Shown piece after piece: positions 39,250 to 47,976 of a DNA stretch of 64,000 bases. Below the pieces are notes generated by a model, which was not told where the DNA came from, did no database searches, and saw only the letters and a program-made list of their open reading frames with translations. The DNA is from Neisseria subflava (lineage in GTDB: Bacteria > Pseudomonadota > Gammaproteobacteria > Burkholderiales > Neisseriaceae): NCBI RefSeq assembly GCF_003044935.1, contig NZ_POXP01000001.1, positions 62,001 through 126,000 of the forward strand. The letters run 5' to 3'. The translations under genes and the position numbers were made by a program. The number at the start of each line of letters is the position of its first letter. The first letter of the stretch is position 1.

Positions 39250-39681
39250 TTATTTGGTTTTGGAAGCAGATTTCTTAGGCAGTTTGACTTCTTTAATCAT
39301 ACCGTCTTCGCATTTCATGATGAAGACTGGTGTGCCGTTTTGGGAGGCGGTAAAGTTTCCGTGCGCCCTGCCTTTTTTGAACATGCCCTCCAGCGTCATA
39401 TTGCGTAATTTGGCGCTGTTGGAGGAGAAAGGTTCGATAAAGGTCTCGCTGTTGCTGGAAACGGTATATACGCCTTTGCCGTCAAATTTTCCGTCTTTAA
39501 AGGCTCCGACATAGCTGCGGCCGTCTTGGCATTTCCATGTACCTTTGCCGGATGGTTTACCATCTTTGCCGACATCGCCATCATAAGCGCAACCTTTTTC
39601 CTGATAAGGATTGATGGTTTCAGCAATGGCAGGCGTACCCAGCATGAAGGCGATAGGGACTAGGGCGAGGTATTTCATCAT
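39250..39681 (-). CDS. Secreted MORN-repeat protein
   Basis: A 143-aa protein with a signal peptide (MMKYLALVPIAFMLGTPAIA). The mature part has MORN-like repeats: GKPSGKGTWKCQDGRSYVGA followed by FKDGKFDGKGVYTV, and a weaker one at LEGMFKKGRAHGNFTA. Cysteines in KGCAYDG, KCQDG and MKCEDG may pair. MORN hairpins usually give an elongated beta-scaffold that binds lipids or proteins. Lysine-rich C-terminus. Function unknown; it sits beside an ADP-ribosylglycohydrolase gene with only 22 bp between. Confidence 0.75.
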   Translation of the reverse strand: MMKYLALVPIAFMLGTPAIAETINPYQEKGCAYDGDVGKDGKPSGKGTWKCQDGRSYVGAFKDGKFDGKGVYTVSSNSETFIEPFSSNSAKLRNMTLEGMFKKGRAHGNFTASQNGTPVFIMKCEDGMIKEVKLPKKSASKTK

Positions 39682-39703
39682 TCATTCCTTTTTGCAGGCA
39701 GTT

Positions 39704-40489
39704 TCAGACGGCCTGATATTGGGATTCAAAAGTCAGCAGGGTTTCAGCAATACGGCGTGGCAATATGGCTAAAGCGTGTTCGCGCATAGATGTAGGGATA
39801 CCATAGCAGGCTTCGGCAATACTGCCGGTAATGGCCGCCAAGGTATCACTGTCTCCGCCCAAGGAAACTGCCAGTCGGATGGCGTGTTCAAAATCATCGC
39901 TTTCAAGAAAGGCGGTAACCGCTTGAGGTACGGTTTCCTGACAGCTTTCGTTGAAATGATAATGCGGGCGGATTTGGTCGCAACTTTGGCTCAAGTCGTA
40001 GCCGAATTGTCGTGTAATGTTTTCTTTGATTTGCGCTTTGCCTATACCGATACGCGCCCAAAAAATGGCGGCAGCTACGGCTTGCGCGCCTTTAATACCT
40101 TCCGGGTGGTTGTGCGTTACGGCGGCGGATTGTTCGGCAAAATGCAGGGTTTCTTCCAATGTGGCAAATGCCCAACCAACGGCAGAAACACGCATGGCCG
40201 AGCCGTTGCCCCAGCTATTATAAGGTGCAGGATCTTTCCATTCTATCCATTGTGAGAAGCGGCCGCCATATGCGCCTTTGGGGCAGGGATATGCCCTACA
40301 CCAGCCTTGTAAAATAGAGGCCAAATGATCGTTGCAGCCTTGTAAAACCCAATCGGCAATGGCAACAGTGCAAATCGTGTCATCGGTAAAGTCGCTGTCG
40401 GGGCTGAAAATATCGAAATCGATGTGACGGTAGTTGTCAAACTCAAATCTTGATCCGGCAATATCGCCAATGACTGCGCCCAACATCAT
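39704..40489 (-). CDS. ADP-ribosylglycohydrolase (DraG/ARH family)
   Basis: A 261-aa all-alpha enzyme that should remove ADP-ribose from a modified side chain or metabolite. Metal sites are visible: GAVIGDIAGSRFEF and FTDDTICTVA (the DDT ligands) near the N-terminus, and LGGDSDTLAAITGSIAEA near the C-terminus. No ADP-ribosyltransferase gene is in the window, so its target is unknown. The stop codon TGA is part of an uptake sequence (CAG GCC GTC TGA). Probably co-transcribed with the MORN protein gene downstream. Confidence 0.88.
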   Translation of the reverse strand: MMLGAVIGDIAGSRFEFDNYRHIDFDIFSPDSDFTDDTICTVAIADWVLQGCNDHLASILQGWCRAYPCPKGAYGGRFSQWIEWKDPAPYNSWGNGSAMRVSAVGWAFATLEETLHFAEQSAAVTHNHPEGIKGAQAVAAAIFWARIGIGKAQIKENITRQFGYDLSQSCDQIRPHYHFNESCQETVPQAVTAFLESDDFEHAIRLAVSLGGDSDTLAAITGSIAEACYGIPTSMREHALAILPRRIAETLLTFESQYQAV

Positions 40490-40517
40490 GACATCCTTTC
40501 TGATACTTCTATTTATA

Positions 40518-40562
40518 TTTCAGACGGCCTTTGATATTCCCAATCGAAAGGCCGTCTGAAAA
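40518..40562. repeat. Inverted uptake-sequence pair, outward orientation
   Basis: TTTCAGACGGCCTTT and AAAGGCCGTCTGAAA just after rdgC; likely its terminator. Confidence 0.8.
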
Positions 40563-40563
40563 A

Positions 40564-41463
40564 TTACTCTTGCCAGCCGCCTAAATAAGAAACCAGTTCT
40601 TCCAACATGGTGCTGATGGCTTCGGTCATCAGGATTTGTGAGGCAAAGGCGAGGCTGGCTGCATCGTCGCCGTTGCTTTCGGCTTCTTCTTGCAAAACGT
40701 CCAGATACTGGATGCGTTTGAGCGTAAAGTCTTGGGTGAGGATGAACGCGATTTGTTCGCGCCATACCAAGCCCAGCTGGGTAACGGTTTTGCCATTTTT
40801 GACGTGTTGTACCACTTCATCGGCGGTCAGGTCTTGTTTGGAAACTTTGACGACCGGAACAACATCGCCTACGCCTTTGAGTTCGCAGTCGCTGTCTAAT
40901 TCAAAACCGCCTTCGCAATGGCCTTGCAGCAGCCAGCTGGTCATCAGGGAGGAGGGCGATTTTTTGGTGTTGGGCAGGGCTGCTTCCAAACCGCCCAAGG
41001 CTTCGCGCAGTTTGGTCAGGATGTTTTCCGCTTTGGCAGATGCGGCATTGTTGACCAAAAGGTACCCGTGGCGCGTATCGAAAATCGCCTGTGTGCGGCT
41101 GCTGCGCGTAAAAGCACGGGGCAGCAGGTCGTCGGTAATCTGCTCTTTCAGCTCTTGTTTTTCCTTACGGCCGACATTGCGCGCTTCGTTGTTTTGGATT
41201 TCCAAAACCTTTTCATCCAAAATATCGCGGATCACGCCGGCAGGCAGGACTTTTTCTTCTTTTTTCAGGGCAACGCGCCAAGTGTAATCGGCAGGGAAAA
41301 CCAGCTCGGGCGAAAAGGAAACCGGCGTGGCAAAGCCTTCGCTAAACCAGTCCAAACCCTGACAATGGGCAAATTCGGATTGCGCCAATTTGTCGGCAAG
41401 GACTTCCAATTCGGGCAATTTGTCTTTGTTTAGCGGATAAAAACTGATTTGCTTAAACCACAT
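40564..41463 (-). CDS. rdgC: Recombination-associated protein RdgC
   Basis: A ring-shaped DNA-binding protein; E. coli RdgC counters RecA, and in Neisseria it is linked to efficient pilin antigenic variation (known). The 299-aa product opens MWFKQISFYPLNKDKLPELE and has the conserved LPAGVIRDILDEKVLEI and LTKLREALGGLEAALP segments. Full length. Single gene located next to tRNA-Glu. Confidence 0.93.
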   Translation of the reverse strand: MWFKQISFYPLNKDKLPELEVLADKLAQSEFAHCQGLDWFSEGFATPVSFSPELVFPADYTWRVALKKEEKVLPAGVIRDILDEKVLEIQNNEARNVGRKEKQELKEQITDDLLPRAFTRSSRTQAIFDTRHGYLLVNNAASAKAENILTKLREALGGLEAALPNTKKSPSSLMTSWLLQGHCEGGFELDSDCELKGVGDVVPVVKVSKQDLTADEVVQHVKNGKTVTQLGLVWREQIAFILTQDFTLKRIQYLDVLQEEAESNGDDAASLAFASQILMTEAISTMLEELVSYLGGWQE

Positions 41464-41552
41464 GGCGAGTTTTCCTTTTTATTAAAACCGGCATTATACA
41501 GGGAAAATAACATACGGAAATCGGCAGCATCTTTAAAAAAGCAGTAAAAGCG

Positions 41553-41581
41553 TTGACAGAAGAAAAGGCTTTCTGTATAGT
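41553..41581 (+). promoter_or_regulatory. tRNA-Glu promoter
   Basis: TTGACA, 17 bp, TATAGT; strong match ending 15 bp before the tRNA. Confidence 0.85.
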
Positions 41582-41596
41582 TCGCGCTTCGGTTAC

Positions 41597-41672
41597 GCGC
41601 CCATCGTCTAGAGGCCTAGGACACTGCCCTTTCACGGCGGCAACCGGGGTTCGAATCCCCGTGGGCGTGCCA
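41597..41672 (+). tRNA. tRNA-Glu (anticodon TTC), copy 1
   Basis: A 76-nt tRNA with encoded CCA. The anticodon loop CTTTCAC gives TTC. The acceptor GCGCCCA pairs with TGGGCGT, so the end pair is G1-U72 rather than the G1-C72 of E. coli. T-arm GGGGTTCGAATCCCC. Confidence 0.96.
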
Positions 41673-41680
41673 GAATTCTT

Positions 41681-41713
41681 AAAAACGCTCCTGCTTTTGC
41701 AGGGGCGTTTTTT
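41681..41713 (+). terminator. tRNA-Glu terminator
   Basis: AAAAACGCTCCTGC, TTTT, GCAGGGGCGTTTTTT. Confidence 0.9.
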
Positions 41714-41783
41714 GTTCTCAGACGGCCTATCGCTGTGAAAATATCTTTAAATTGGTTTACAATAATGCCATTCTGAATCTTAA

Positions 41784-43091
<1,308 letters not shown>

Positions 43092-43105
43092 TCGCTGTTT
43101 AAAAG

Positions 43106-43143
43106 AAAAGGCCGTCTGAAACTTGGGTTCAGACGGCCTTTTC
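43106..43143. terminator. Bidirectional terminator after serS
   Basis: GAAAAGGCCGTCTGAA and TTCAGACGGCCTTTTC. Confidence 0.85.
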
Positions 43144-43156
43144 TATGATTGAGTAA

Positions 43157-43396
43157 TTATTTGTTGTGTTGACGGAAATATTCCCATTCTTCAACGACTT
43201 TACCATCAGGCAAGTGGCACACGCCGTATTCGTTGCCGTCTTTGTCTCTTTTGATTTCGGATTTGCCGCCTTGTTTGACGCAGAATTCGGAAGCCGGATT
43301 GGCTGCGCCGAGGTTAGGAGATTCTTGTTTTTCAGAAGCGGAGCAGGCGGCCAAAGCGGTTGCGGCAGCGAGGCTGAGGATGATGGGTTTGATCAT
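43157..43396 (-). CDS. DUF333 lipoprotein
   Basis: A 79-aa lipoprotein (TALAAC, Cys18). The domain NPASEFCVKQGGKSEIKRDK followed by GNEYGVCHLPDGKVVEEWEY is DUF333, sometimes labelled putative hemolysin without good reason. The two cysteines (CVKQ and VCHL) probably form a disulfide in the periplasm. Single gene. Function unknown. Confidence 0.85.
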   Translation of the reverse strand: MIKPIILSLAAATALAACSASEKQESPNLGAANPASEFCVKQGGKSEIKRDKDGNEYGVCHLPDGKVVEEWEYFRQHNK

Positions 43397-43470
43397 GGTG
43401 TGTCTTTCATTTGAAAGATAAAAACAAGCGGATTATAGGGGACGCTTGCGTTTAATGGCGTTAACCAGAT

Positions 43471-43505
43471 TAAAGGCCGTCTGAAAAGTTTTCAGACGGC
43501 CTTTA
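43471..43505 (-). terminator. Uptake-sequence terminator after the binding-protein gene
   Basis: TAAAGGCCGTCTGAAAA and its complement. Confidence 0.85.
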
Positions 43506-43525
43506 GTTTAAGAAGTCAAACCGGA

Positions 43526-44329
43526 TTATTTGGCTGCTTCGGTTTTTTCGCCTTCTTTAGCAAAGTATTTGGCGTAAATTTTATCGTATTCGCCGCTTTC
43601 GCGTACTTTTTTCAGCGCATCGTTCAACATTTTGATGGTTGCTTCGTCGCCTTTGCGTGCAGCGATACCGTAGTTTTCGATGGTGAAGTCAGGCAGGGAG
43701 ATGAAATCCAAGCCTTTAGTCGGGTTGTTTTTCACATAGTTGGCAATAACCGCGCTGTCGCTGACGACGGAATCCAAACCGCCGTTTTCCAATTCTTTGA
43801 TAATCAGGGGAACGCTTTCAAAGCGGGCGATTTTCGGATTGTCGTTGCCCAAGAGTTTGGAAACGGAGAAGTCGCCGGTGTAGCCGGTTACCACGCCGAC
43901 TTTGGCCATGTTTTTCAGGTCTTCGGAAGAAGCCACTTTTTTGCCTTTTGGAACGAGGACAACTTGAGTGATTTCAAAGTATGGATCGCTGAAGAGCATG
44001 CTTTGTTTGCGGTCGTCAGTGATGGTTACGCCGGACATAACGATGTCCACGTCGCCGTTGTTCAGAGAAGGGAAGAGGCTTTCCCATGGCTGGTGTTTGA
44101 ATTCGACTTTGAAGTTGCCGGCTTTGGCCATGGCATTCATCAAATCTACGTCAAAACCTTCCACTTTGCCGGCAGAATCCAAAGATTCAAATGGGGCAAA
44201 CTCGGCGTTGGAGCCGACACGGTACACTTTATCGGCAGGAGCAGAGGCATTGTTGCTTTGACCGCCGCAGGCAGTCAGGGCAAGGGCGGAACAAGCGAGG
44301 GCAGTGGCCAGCCATTTTTTCATGTTCAT
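43526..44329 (-). CDS. Amino-acid ABC transporter substrate-binding lipoprotein
   Basis: A 267-aa family 3 solute-binding lipoprotein (LALTAC, Cys21). YRVGSNAEFAPFESLDSAGK, then VEGFDVDLMNAMAKAG, NNGDVDIVMSGVTITDDRK and LFSDPYFE are the ligand-site strands of polar or basic amino-acid binders. Substrate cannot be told from sequence; arginine or cystine are the usual candidates in Neisseria. Permease and ATPase genes are not adjacent. The second ATG (MKKWL) may be the true start. Confidence 0.9.
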   Translation of the reverse strand: MNMKKWLATALACSALALTACGGQSNNASAPADKVYRVGSNAEFAPFESLDSAGKVEGFDVDLMNAMAKAGNFKVEFKHQPWESLFPSLNNGDVDIVMSGVTITDDRKQSMLFSDPYFEITQVVLVPKGKKVASSEDLKNMAKVGVVTGYTGDFSVSKLLGNDNPKIARFESVPLIIKELENGGLDSVVSDSAVIANYVKNNPTKGLDFISLPDFTIENYGIAARKGDEATIKMLNDALKKVRESGEYDKIYAKYFAKEGEKTEAAK

Positions 44330-44405
44330 GATATGTGCTTTCTTAATAAAATGTTAACGGATAAAATCTTAGTTTAGCATAATTTTGTGAACAAACTAGC
44401 CGAAA

Positions 44406-44657
44406 TCAGTGGTCTTTTTCTCGGAAAAATGCGTAGGTTACGTCATGGAAGAGGTCGGTGTGCGGACTGTCTTCATAGCTCAATTCCGCCAACGCGTCTT
44501 CAAAGGCAAGCTGGATGGATTCTACGGCATCGTTGGCCATGTCGGAGGGCAGGGAGCGGATAAGGCCTTTCAGCGCGGTAGCGAGGACGTGGTTTTGCAT
44601 ACGCAAAGCGTCGTTGGCCTCTTCCAGATATTCGAGGCGTTGTTCGATGCTGCTCAT
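44406..44657 (-). CDS. Small coiled-coil protein, unknown
   Basis: An 83-aa soluble acidic protein. The N-terminus MSSIEQRLEYLEEANDALRM is a heptad-like helix resembling SlyX, and the rest (VESIQLAFEDALAELSYEDS, HTDLFHDVTYAFFREK) is predicted helical. The codon use and conserved look suggest a real gene. Upstream of the divergent acidic protein at 44818. Function unknown. Confidence 0.7.
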   Translation of the reverse strand: MSSIEQRLEYLEEANDALRMQNHVLATALKGLIRSLPSDMANDAVESIQLAFEDALAELSYEDSPHTDLFHDVTYAFFREKDH

Positions 44658-44755
44658 GATGTATCCTTGAGTATTAAATAAAATAGTGATTATATAGCGA
44701 ATTAATATTAAAATGTGACGCTTGCGCCGGCTTGCCGGATATGTCCAACCATTGG

Positions 44756-44789
44756 CCGTATTTCAAGTAATTTTAGGTTTGAAATACGG
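44756..44789. promoter_or_regulatory. Perfect 11-bp inverted repeat, possible operator
   Basis: CCGTATTTCAA at 44756-44766 and TTGAAATACGG at 44779-44789 with a 12-nt spacer. No T-run, so not a terminator. It lies in the gap between the divergent genes at 44657 and 44818. Confidence 0.45.
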
Positions 44790-44817
44790 TTCACAATAAA
44801 AATGAAAAAACGAGATT

Positions 44818-45618
44818 ATGGAAAACAACCGTCTTGACCCCACAGCCCTCGAGGAAGAAGACCTGAATTGGGAAAAACGCCTGGAAAGATTGCGTCAGGC
44901 ACGACAATTTAATACCGCGCCGACTCATGCGCCATTGGTTAAAAAATCGGACGACGCTGTAGAAGCTGCTCCTAAAACCGCGCCTAAAAAAGAATATAAA
45001 CTGGATGCTGACAATCGTGAAAAAGTATTGGAAGAGTATTTGTATCGTTGGCAGCTGGAACACAATACTGCTTTGGCTGACGATGGCGAAGCAGTGGAAA
45101 CCGATGCAATGGTGGTTTTGCAGGATAACTGGTTGAGCGCGCAATCGGCATTGCAGGCCGCGGCTTCAGAGCGTCATATCGAATCGACCCGCACCGTCAG
45201 ACTGAATCCGAAATCAGGTGCCGTAGATTTTGATGTGCCTGAAGTGGAAGAAACTGAAAAACCGGAAAATGATGATACGGAAGCGGCTGAAGAGGCGGTT
45301 TCAGACGGACTTGAAAAAGAACCGGCCATTAATGTCCATATCAATGTATTGAACCCGCAGGCGATTGGCCGTCGGGAAGTATTCTGCGTTTCTGAAAAAG
45401 ATTTGACCGAGCGTCTGATTAAGCGTTTGCGCCCCCATGTGGCCGATGCAGTCAACGGCATGATTCGGATTGCCGTGCAAAAACAAATGGCCTTGTTCAC
45501 TTACCAGTTGCAGCAAATGCTGAACGAGCAGGCGCCGGGCTTGGTGGAGGATGTATTGGAACACAACGTCAAACGTATTTTGGACGATATGAAGACTGAA
45601 ATGAAATACCGCCGTTGA
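44818..45618 (+). CDS. Acidic protein with helical C-terminus, unknown
   Basis: A 266-aa protein without signal peptide. Residues 1-70 are charged, with a helix EDLNWEKRLERLRQARQF. The middle (about 120-175) is acidic and probably disordered (VEETEKPENDDTEAAEEAVS). The C-terminal ~75 residues are helical: LTERLIKRLRPHVADAVNGM and EQAPGLVEDVLEHNVKRILD. The arrangement resembles DUF2486-type or PopZ-like proteins in outline only. An uptake sequence in the coding region reads VSDGLE. Function unknown. Confidence 0.7.
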   Translation: MENNRLDPTALEEEDLNWEKRLERLRQARQFNTAPTHAPLVKKSDDAVEAAPKTAPKKEYKLDADNREKVLEEYLYRWQLEHNTALADDGEAVETDAMVVLQDNWLSAQSALQAAASERHIESTRTVRLNPKSGAVDFDVPEVEETEKPENDDTEAAEEAVSDGLEKEPAINVHINVLNPQAIGRREVFCVSEKDLTERLIKRLRPHVADAVNGMIRIAVQKQMALFTYQLQQMLNEQAPGLVEDVLEHNVKRILDDMKTEMKYRR

Positions 45619-45624
45619 GTATCT

Positions 45625-45652
45625 GGGCCGTCTGAAAAGTTTCAGACGGCCT
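45625..45652 (+). terminator. Uptake-sequence terminator
   Basis: GGGCCGTCTGAAAAG with TTTCAGACGGCCT, 6 bp after the stop. Confidence 0.8.
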
Positions 45653-45688
45653 TTGGCATAAATTTCCCTTAAAATTTTGCGAAGCGTG

Positions 45689-45769
45689 TATAATGGCGGC
45701 TCACGTTTTCGTGATAAATATCCTTTCTAAATAGTTGATATGCCCGATGCAGAATCGGGCATTTTTTTT
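45689..45769 (+). ncRNA. Candidate short RNA or attenuator upstream of the DUF3465 gene
   Basis: TATAAT at 45689-45694 could start a transcript near 45701. A strong intrinsic terminator follows at 45740-45769 (ATGCCCGAT, GCAGA, ATCGGGCAT, T8), ending 9 bp before the next ATG. The product would be about 65-70 nt. No good -35 is seen. It could be a free small RNA or a leader controlling the gene downstream. Confidence 0.45.
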
Positions 45770-45778
45770 GAGATTGTT

Positions 45779-46300
45779 ATGAATAAAAATAAAATCATTG
45801 TATTGCTGATTGCTTTGGTTGCCGTATTTGCCTATAACAAAATGCAAAACAAGCAGCCGGTACAATCGCAGAATCAGCAGAAAATAGAAGCTGTTCAAAA
45901 ACAAAATAATGCGGGTAAAAAGAATGCCGATACGGCTCAGCAGCAAATCGGTTCAGGCAAAGAATCAGCCGAAGCGGTTTTGAAACAGGCGTTTGAAAAC
46001 GAGCAAAGCGATATTCAGGTTGAGGGCGAGGGTACGGTATGGAAAACCCTCCCGGATGACAACAAAGGCACGCGCCATCAACGCTTTATCTTGAAGCTTT
46101 CCAGCGGTCAAACGCTTTTGGTGGCGCATAATATCGATTTGGCCGATAAAATCAAAGGCTTGAAAAAAGGTGATAAAGTAGCGTTTTACGGTGAATATGA
46201 ATGGTCGGAGCAGGGCGGCGTTATCCATTGGACGCATCATGATCCGGCAGGCCGGCATACTGACGGCTGGTTGAAACACGATGGCCGCCTTTATCAGTAA
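45779..46300 (+). CDS. DUF3465 protein, membrane-anchored OB-fold
   Basis: A 173-aa protein with one N-terminal membrane helix (IIVLLIALVAVFAYNKM), a Gln/Asn/Lys-rich linker (residues about 23-60), and a C-terminal DUF3465 domain: VEGEGTVWKTLPDDNKGTRH, QRFILKLSSGQTLLVAHNID, GDKVAFYGEYEWSEQGGVIH and WTHHDPAGRHTDGWLKHDGR. This is an OB-fold family of unknown role facing the periplasm. ATG 45779 is chosen; the reading frame upstream is part of a terminator hairpin. Confidence 0.8.
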   Translation: MNKNKIIVLLIALVAVFAYNKMQNKQPVQSQNQQKIEAVQKQNNAGKKNADTAQQQIGSGKESAEAVLKQAFENEQSDIQVEGEGTVWKTLPDDNKGTRHQRFILKLSSGQTLLVAHNIDLADKIKGLKKGDKVAFYGEYEWSEQGGVIHWTHHDPAGRHTDGWLKHDGRLYQ

Positions 46301-46443
46301 AAACGGTTTTCCTGTTTTTTCAGACGGCCCGAAACACGGCCTTCGGCTTGAAAGATGGTAGAAATCGGCGCAAAATGTTAACAAGTTAAACAGACGGAAA
46401 ATATTGTTTCGTCCATTGGAATACACAGTAGATTGGAGAATAA

Positions 46444-47613
46444 ATGAACAAAAAACTTCATCCGCAAACGCTGGCCATCCGGGGCGGCAAAGAGCAGACC
46501 GAATATCGCGAACACAATCAGGCGCTGTTTTTGACCAGCAGCTTCATGTGGGAAAGCGCGCAACATGCGGCAGATTTGTTTTCCAAAAAAATTAAAGGTT
46601 TTACCTATACCCGTACAGCCAATCCGACTACTGCCGCTTTTGAAAAACGCATTGCCGCATTGGAAGGCGCAGAGCGTGCGGTAGCCACTTCGACCGGTAT
46701 GTCCGCGATTCAGGCAGCGTTTTTTACCTTCTTGCAAGCCGGTGATCATGTTATTTCCAGCCGCAGCCTGTTTGGTACAACTGTCGGTTTCATCAATAAC
46801 ATCGTTACCAAGTTCGGCATCGAAGTCAGCCATGTATCGCCGGTTGATGTAGATGAATGGAAAGCTGCCATCAAGCCCAATACCAAACTGTTTTTCTTGG
46901 AAACTCCGTCCAATCCATTGGGCGAAGTTGCCGATTTGGAAGTGCTGGCTGAACTGGCGCACAGCATCGGCGCGCTTTTGGTGGTGGACAATAGCCTCTT
47001 ATCGCCCGTCGGTTCTCAGCCTTTGAAACACGGTGCGGATATTTCCGTTTCTTCCGCAACCAAAGCCATCGACGGCCACGGCCGCGTGATGGGTGGCGTG
47101 TTGGCCGGTTCGGAAGAATTGATGACGCAAGTTGCCATGTATTGCAACTCTTGCGGTTTGGCAATGTCTCCGTTTAACGCATGGCAGTTGTTGAGCGGTG
47201 TAGAAACCTTATCGCTGCGTATGGAAAAACAGTTCGACAATGCATTAAAAATCGCCCAATGGCTGCAACAACAGCCGCAAGTCCAAGCCGTATATTACAC
47301 CGGTTTGCCCGACCATCCGCAGGCAGAGCTTATCCGCAAGCAACAAAACGGTGGCGGCATCGTCATCGGCTTTGAAGTCGCCGACCAAGAATCCGCATGG
47401 AAAGTCGTGGACGGCGTGGAGCTTTTCTCCCGTACTGCCAACCTCGGCGATGTGCGTTCAACCATCACCCATCCGTGGACAACCACGCACGGCCGGATGC
47501 AGCCTGAAGAAAAACTCGCCGCCAATATCCGCCCGGGCTTGATCCGTCTCTCTGTCGGTTTGGAACACATCGACGATTTGATTGATGATTTGCAACAAGC
47601 ATTGAACAAATAA
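46444..47613 (+). CDS. metZ: O-succinylhomoserine sulfhydrylase
   Basis: PLP enzyme that makes homocysteine directly from O-succinylhomoserine and sulfide. The 389-aa product has YTRTANPTTAAFEKRIAALE, the PLP-phosphate site TGMSAIQAAFF, FLETPSNPLGEVADL and the PLP lysine K207 in SSATKAIDGHGRVMGG. It belongs to the Cys/Met metabolism family; MetZ is favoured over MetB or MetC by the SSATKAIDG form and by Neisseria gene content. GGAGAATAA precedes the ATG. Confidence 0.93.
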   Translation: MNKKLHPQTLAIRGGKEQTEYREHNQALFLTSSFMWESAQHAADLFSKKIKGFTYTRTANPTTAAFEKRIAALEGAERAVATSTGMSAIQAAFFTFLQAGDHVISSRSLFGTTVGFINNIVTKFGIEVSHVSPVDVDEWKAAIKPNTKLFFLETPSNPLGEVADLEVLAELAHSIGALLVVDNSLLSPVGSQPLKHGADISVSSATKAIDGHGRVMGGVLAGSEELMTQVAMYCNSCGLAMSPFNAWQLLSGVETLSLRMEKQFDNALKIAQWLQQQPQVQAVYYTGLPDHPQAELIRKQQNGGGIVIGFEVADQESAWKVVDGVELFSRTANLGDVRSTITHPWTTTHGRMQPEEKLAANIRPGLIRLSVGLEHIDDLIDDLQQALNK

Positions 47614-47625
47614 TCTAAAAACAAA

Positions 47626-47662
47626 TTTCAGACGGCCTTAAATTTTAATAGGCCGTCTGAAA
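47626..47662 (+). terminator. Uptake-sequence hairpin after metZ, outward orientation
   Basis: TTTCAGACGGCCT and AGGCCGTCTGAAA with a short AT loop. Confidence 0.8.
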
Positions 47663-47702
47663 GCAATTAAACACACATCTTAAGAATAAAAGGAAAAAAA
47701 TA

Positions 47703-47909
47703 ATGTCTGAAGCAGAATTCGCCTCATGGGCAATGAAAATCCTCCTCACCGGCCTGATTATCTTTTTGGGCTTTATCGTTTGGAACTTGGGTAAAGAATC
47801 CAAAGCCGGCAAATTCGGCATTGCCATGCTCTTCTTGGTTTTGGGCTTGGGTGTGTTTGGATTCGTATTTAAAGAATTGCTGATTAGCTTTTTGGTATTG
47901 CCGAAGTAA
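47703..47909 (+). CDS. DUF2788 small membrane protein
   Basis: A 68-aa protein with two membrane helices (ILLTGLIIFLGFIVWNLG and FGIAMLFLVLGLGVFGFVFK) joined by the conserved loop KESKAGKFG, the DUF2788 signature. AAAGGAAA precedes the ATG. Inner membrane. Function unknown. Confidence 0.85.
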   Translation: MSEAEFASWAMKILLTGLIIFLGFIVWNLGKESKAGKFGIAMLFLVLGLGVFGFVFKELLISFLVLPK

Positions 47910-47933
47910 GCATTACCTTGCTGGAAAACGTAC

Positions 47934-47963
47934 AAGGCCGTCTGAAAATGTTCAGACGGCCTT
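47934..47963. terminator. Bidirectional uptake-sequence terminator
   Basis: AAGGCCGTCTGAAAA and TTCAGACGGCCTT between convergent genes. Confidence 0.85.
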
Positions 47964-47976
47964 TTGATTTGATGGT

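Noticed and set aside
39250-39681. MORN protein as an effector or toxin
   Set aside because: Only repeat hairpins and a signal peptide are seen; no catalytic domain.
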